Below are positions 61,709 through 64,000 of a stretch of 64,000 nucleotides of DNA, piece by piece. The notes beneath the pieces are model-generated. The model searched no databases. It was not told the DNA's origin and saw only the letters and a program-made list of their open reading frames with translations. The DNA is from Candidatus Amarobacillus elongatus (GTDB lineage: Bacteria; Chloroflexota; Dehalococcoidia; Tepidiformales; Tepidiformaceae): positions 1 through 64,000 of the forward strand of contig JADJBX010000001.1 in assembly GCA_016703545.1 (NCBI GenBank). Direction: 5' to 3'. Numbering within the stretch: position 1 is the first letter of the stretch; the number at the start of each line of letters is the position of its first letter. A program made the position numbers and the translations under genes.

Positions 61709-62364
61709 CGGCGGTGTTCTGGGACCTCGACGACACGCTTCTCGAGACGCTGCCGGCGCGCATGCGGGCACTCGAACACGCCTACCGGCTCTGCCTGGGC
61801 TCGTCCGTGGATGCGATCGAGCTGTGGAAGTCGCACCGCGGTGGCAGCCTCGAGGCGCTCGGGCAGCGGCTGCTCGGGAGCGAAGGACCGCGGTTCGTCC
61901 ACGCCTACCGGGACTTCTACTTTTCGAATCCGAAGGACATCCGCCCGTTCGAGGGCGTGCGAGAGGTGCTCGACGCGCTCGCGGAACACGGACTGCCAAT
62001 GGCGGTCGTGACGGCGAAGATCTCGTGGGGCGCGACCGAGGAGTTGGAGGAGACCGGGCTGCTGCCGTACTTCGCCGCGGTTATCGGCGCGGACGACGCG
62101 GAGCACCACAAACCCGATCCGGCGCCCGTGTACGCGGCGATGGACCGCCTGCTGATCACCGACGCCTCGGATGTGGTGTTCGTGGGCGATAGCCCGGCGG
62201 ACATCTTCGCCGCCCGGAACGCCGGGGCGCTGCCCGTGGGCGCGACCTGGGGGACGATCGACGAAGAGCTGCTCCGGGACGCCACGCCGGCGCACCTGTT
62301 GCGCGAGCCCGGGGAGCTGCTGCTCCTGCTGGGAACGATTGCGATGGGGGGTGCCGCGCCATGA
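61705..62364 (+). CDS. HAD-superfamily phosphatase
   Basis: A 219-residue phosphoglycolate-phosphatase-like HAD protein. FWDLDDTLLET (nucleophile Asp), VVTAKISWG (motif II), HHKPDPAPVYAAM (motif III Lys) and VFVGDSPADIFAARNAGA (motif IV) are all present. GTG 61705 overlaps the previous stop (GTGA), and its own stop overlaps the next ATG. Being in the trp operon it may act on a phosphorylated intermediate or a damaged metabolite, but no such activity can be read directly. Confidence 0.88.
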   Translation: MTAVFWDLDDTLLETLPARMRALEHAYRLCLGSSVDAIELWKSHRGGSLEALGQRLLGSEGPRFVHAYRDFYFSNPKDIRPFEGVREVLDALAEHGLPMAVVTAKISWGATEELEETGLLPYFAAVIGADDAEHHKPDPAPVYAAMDRLLITDASDVVFVGDSPADIFAARNAGALPVGATWGTIDEELLRDATPAHLLREPGELLLLLGTIAMGGAAP

Positions 62365-62678
62365 CGCTGCAGAAGCAGGCGATGCACGTCGGGGTGCGGT
62401 TCTACCGCGTGGATGGCGTGGAGCTGGTGCTGGTGCCGTTGATGGCCGAGGTCGCGAGCTTCACGCGGTCGGCGGGCGACGGGTACTTCCTCGTCGCGCT
62501 GATGGGTGAACCGGGGACGGCGTATCCGCTGGACCTTCGCCATTCCGGTTCGTACGAGCCGGAGTACCTGCTGAAGAAGTTCAAGCTGGACCGGCGGGGG
62601 TACAGCTATTCGCCCGAAGAGCTCGCGCAGGCGCTGCGCCAGGTCGCTGACGACCTCGCCAACGAGGAGGTGGACTAA
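62361..62678 (+). CDS. Hypothetical protein (105 aa)
   Basis: I do not recognise this 105-residue protein. It begins with beta-strand-like stretches (HVGVRFYRVDGVELVLVPLM, GYFLVALMGE) and ends in an acidic amphipathic helix (SPEELAQALRQVADDLANEEVD). No signal peptide or Cys. It is firmly in the operon: ATGA overlap with the HAD gene and one shared base with trpG. It may be a small regulatory or accessory subunit. Confidence 0.6.
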   Translation: MTLQKQAMHVGVRFYRVDGVELVLVPLMAEVASFTRSAGDGYFLVALMGEPGTAYPLDLRHSGSYEPEYLLKKFKLDRRGYSYSPEELAQALRQVADDLANEEVD

Positions 62679-63259
62679 TGACGACCGTGCTCATCGATAA
62701 CTACGACAGCTTCACGTACAACCTGTAGCAGTACCTGTGCGAACTGGGTGAGGACGTCCATGTGTTCCGGAACGACAAAGTGACGCTCGCGGAATGCATC
62801 GCGCTCAAGCCGGACCACGTCGTCATTTCGCCTGGCCCGGGGGACCCGTCCGAGGCGGGGATTTCACGGGACGTCATCCGCGAGTTCGCCGGCAAGGTGC
62901 CCGTGCTGGGCGTCTGCCTTGGGCACCAGTGCATTTATGACGTGTACGGCGGGACCGTGACGGGCGCGGGCGAAATCAAGCACGGCAAGACCTCTCGTAT
63001 CCACCACGACGGCAAGGGCGTGTTCGCGAGCATCCCCGAGGACTTCACCGCCGTGCGCTACCATTCGCTGGCCGGCACGGCCGAGACGCAGCCGGCCAGC
63101 CTCGATGTCACCGCGACTTCGGAAAGCGGCGTGATCATGGGTGTGCGTCACAAGGAGCTGAAGGTGGAAGGCGTGCAGTTCCACCCGGAGTCGATCGCGA
63201 CCGAGCACGGCAAGGAGCTGCTCCAGAACTTCCTTGCGATGGAGGGCGGGCGATGGTAA
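62678..63259 (+). pseudogene. trpG: Anthranilate synthase glutamine amidotransferase (TrpG/PabA) with an in-frame amber codon
   Basis: A 193-codon class I amidotransferase that gives ammonia to TrpE. The start VLIDNYDSFTYNL is followed by TAG at codon 17 (62726-62728), where relatives have Val in YNLVQYL. After the stop the frame continues cleanly with ISPGPGDPSEAG, the nucleophile Cys in GVCLGHQC and the His-Glu pair in FHPES. A restart downstream (for example GTG 62762) would lose the first strand. So either the gene is inactivated, the base calls are wrong, or the codon is read through. Confidence 0.85.
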
Positions 63260-64000
63260 TCCAGGAGGCCATTCGCGCCCTCGTGGACGGCGGCTCGATC
63301 ACGGGCGACGAAGCCGCGGCCGCGCTCGAGGAGATCATGACCGGCTCCGCCACACCGGCGCAGATCGGGGCGTTCCTCGCGGGGATGCGGATGCGCGGGG
63401 AGACGCCGGAGGTGATCGCCGCTGGTCTCGGGGTCACCGCGCGGCACGCCGAGCCGGTGGACGTGGCCGACGTGATGGACATCGTGGGCACGGGCGCGGA
63501 TGGCTGGGATACGTTCAACGTGTCCACCGCCGCGGCGCTGGTCGTCGCGGGAGCGGGCGTTCGCGTGGCCAAGCACGGGAACCGCGCGGCCTCGTCCAAA
63601 TGCGGCAGCGCGGACGTGCTGGAAGCGCTGGGCGCGAGCCTCGACCTCGATGGTCCGGGCGCCGCCCGCGTTCTCGAGGGCTGCGGCTTCGTGTTCCTGT
63701 TCGCACAGCGGTTCCATCCCGCGTTCCGGCACGTCGGCGGCCCCCGGCGCGAGATCGCCATTCGCACGATGTTCAACCTGCTGGGGCCGCTTTCGAACCC
63801 GGCGCGCCCCTCGCGGATGCTCGTGGGGGTGGGGGCGCGCGCCTTCGGCCCGCTGATGGCGGAGGCGTTCCGCCTGCGGGGCATCGAGCACGCGCTCGTG
63901 GTGCACAGCGCCGAGGGGATGGACGAGATCAGCCCGGCCGGGCCGACGAGCGCGTGGCGCGTGGCCGGTGGCGTGGTCGAGGAGATAGAGCTCACGCCCG
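63253..64000 (+). CDS. trpD: Anthranilate phosphoribosyltransferase (partial, 3' end beyond window)
   Basis: The first 249 codons of TrpD, which joins anthranilate to PRPP. VGTGADGWDTFNVSTAAALV is the PRPP loop (commonly GTGGDG..TFNIST). KHGNRAASSKCGSADVLEALG binds anthranilate and phosphate; FNLLGPLSNPARP and HSAEGMDEIS follow. The ATG overlaps the trpG stop by 7 bases, so the two are coupled. The frame is open to the window edge. The gene order suggests trpC or other trp genes come next. Confidence 0.95.
   Translation, partial: MVIQEAIRALVDGGSITGDEAAAALEEIMTGSATPAQIGAFLAGMRMRGETPEVIAAGLGVTARHAEPVDVADVMDIVGTGADGWDTFNVSTAAALVVAGAGVRVAKHGNRAASSKCGSADVLEALGASLDLDGPGAARVLEGCGFVFLFAQRFHPAFRHVGGPRREIAIRTMFNLLGPLSNPARPSRMLVGVGARAFGPLMAEAFRLRGIEHALVVHSAEGMDEISPAGPTSAWRVAGGVVEEIELTP

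Noticed and set aside
62726..62728. Pyrrolysine or other recoding at the trpG TAG
   Set aside because: No Pyl genes are in the window, TrpG has no known pyrrolysine residue, and a base-call error or mutation is simpler.

Overview
The window is a very GC-rich (roughly 70 %), densely packed bacterial chromosome segment with short intergenic gaps and many 4-base ATGA/GTGA stop-start overlaps. The gene mix points to a Chloroflexota bacterium, probably near Dehalococcoidia/Tepidiformia: GH57 glucan enzymes next to a Thermotoga-type glucan phosphorylase, a TrpB2-type tryptophan synthase beta chain behind a T-box leader, ResB/TlpA cytochrome c maturation proteins, an Flp pilin and a GreA with an unusual N-terminal extension. 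No rRNA gene or complete tRNA gene was seen, so the taxonomic call is an inference from gene content.

Layout. 0-7.6 kb: housekeeping and small-molecule genes (iron permease family, HAD phosphatases, an SDR that has lost its catalytic residues, PaaI thioesterase, a phytoene-dehydrogenase-like flavoenzyme, argH). 7.8-16.1 kb: a co-directional glycogen cluster (phosphorylase, GH57 branching enzyme, second GH57, glycogen synthase) ending with MazG. 16.2-24.3 kb: thioredoxin-like protein, Flp pilin, GDPD, rsmG divergent from a recombinase-domain/GreA fusion, PP2C phosphatase and a minus-strand run of metabolic and exonuclease genes. 24.4-31.5 kb: peroxiredoxin, M1 aminopeptidase with HEAT repeats, then glpK-glpD-sir2. 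31.5-34.2 kb: TetR regulator with an ABC-2 exporter. 34.2-50.4 kb: an exopolysaccharide locus with nucleotide-sugar epimerases, DegT aminotransferases, a Gfo/Idh oxidoreductase, methyltransferases, glycosyltransferases, a flippase and a deacetylase. 50.4-52.2 kb: a secreted glycoside hydrolase behind a structured leader. 52.3-55.0 kb: resB-tlpA. 55.1-64 kb: a tryptophan operon with a promoter, a T-box leader whose specifier reads UGG, then trpB2, a CADD-family protein, a small helical protein, trpS, trpE, a Nudix-CMD fusion, a HAD phosphatase, a small unknown, trpG (broken by an amber codon) and trpD, which runs off the end.

Two things cut across this layout. Between about 32.2 and 41.6 kb at least eight genes carry single-base indels, many of them deletions in G/C runs, while the genes on either side are clean. 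This is either a patch of poor consensus sequence or very recent decay of the exporter and polysaccharide genes. The tryptophan operon is the most interesting system: uncharged tRNA-Trp would induce not only Trp synthesis and charging but also a CADD protein that keeps every residue linked to self-sacrificial p-aminobenzoate formation.
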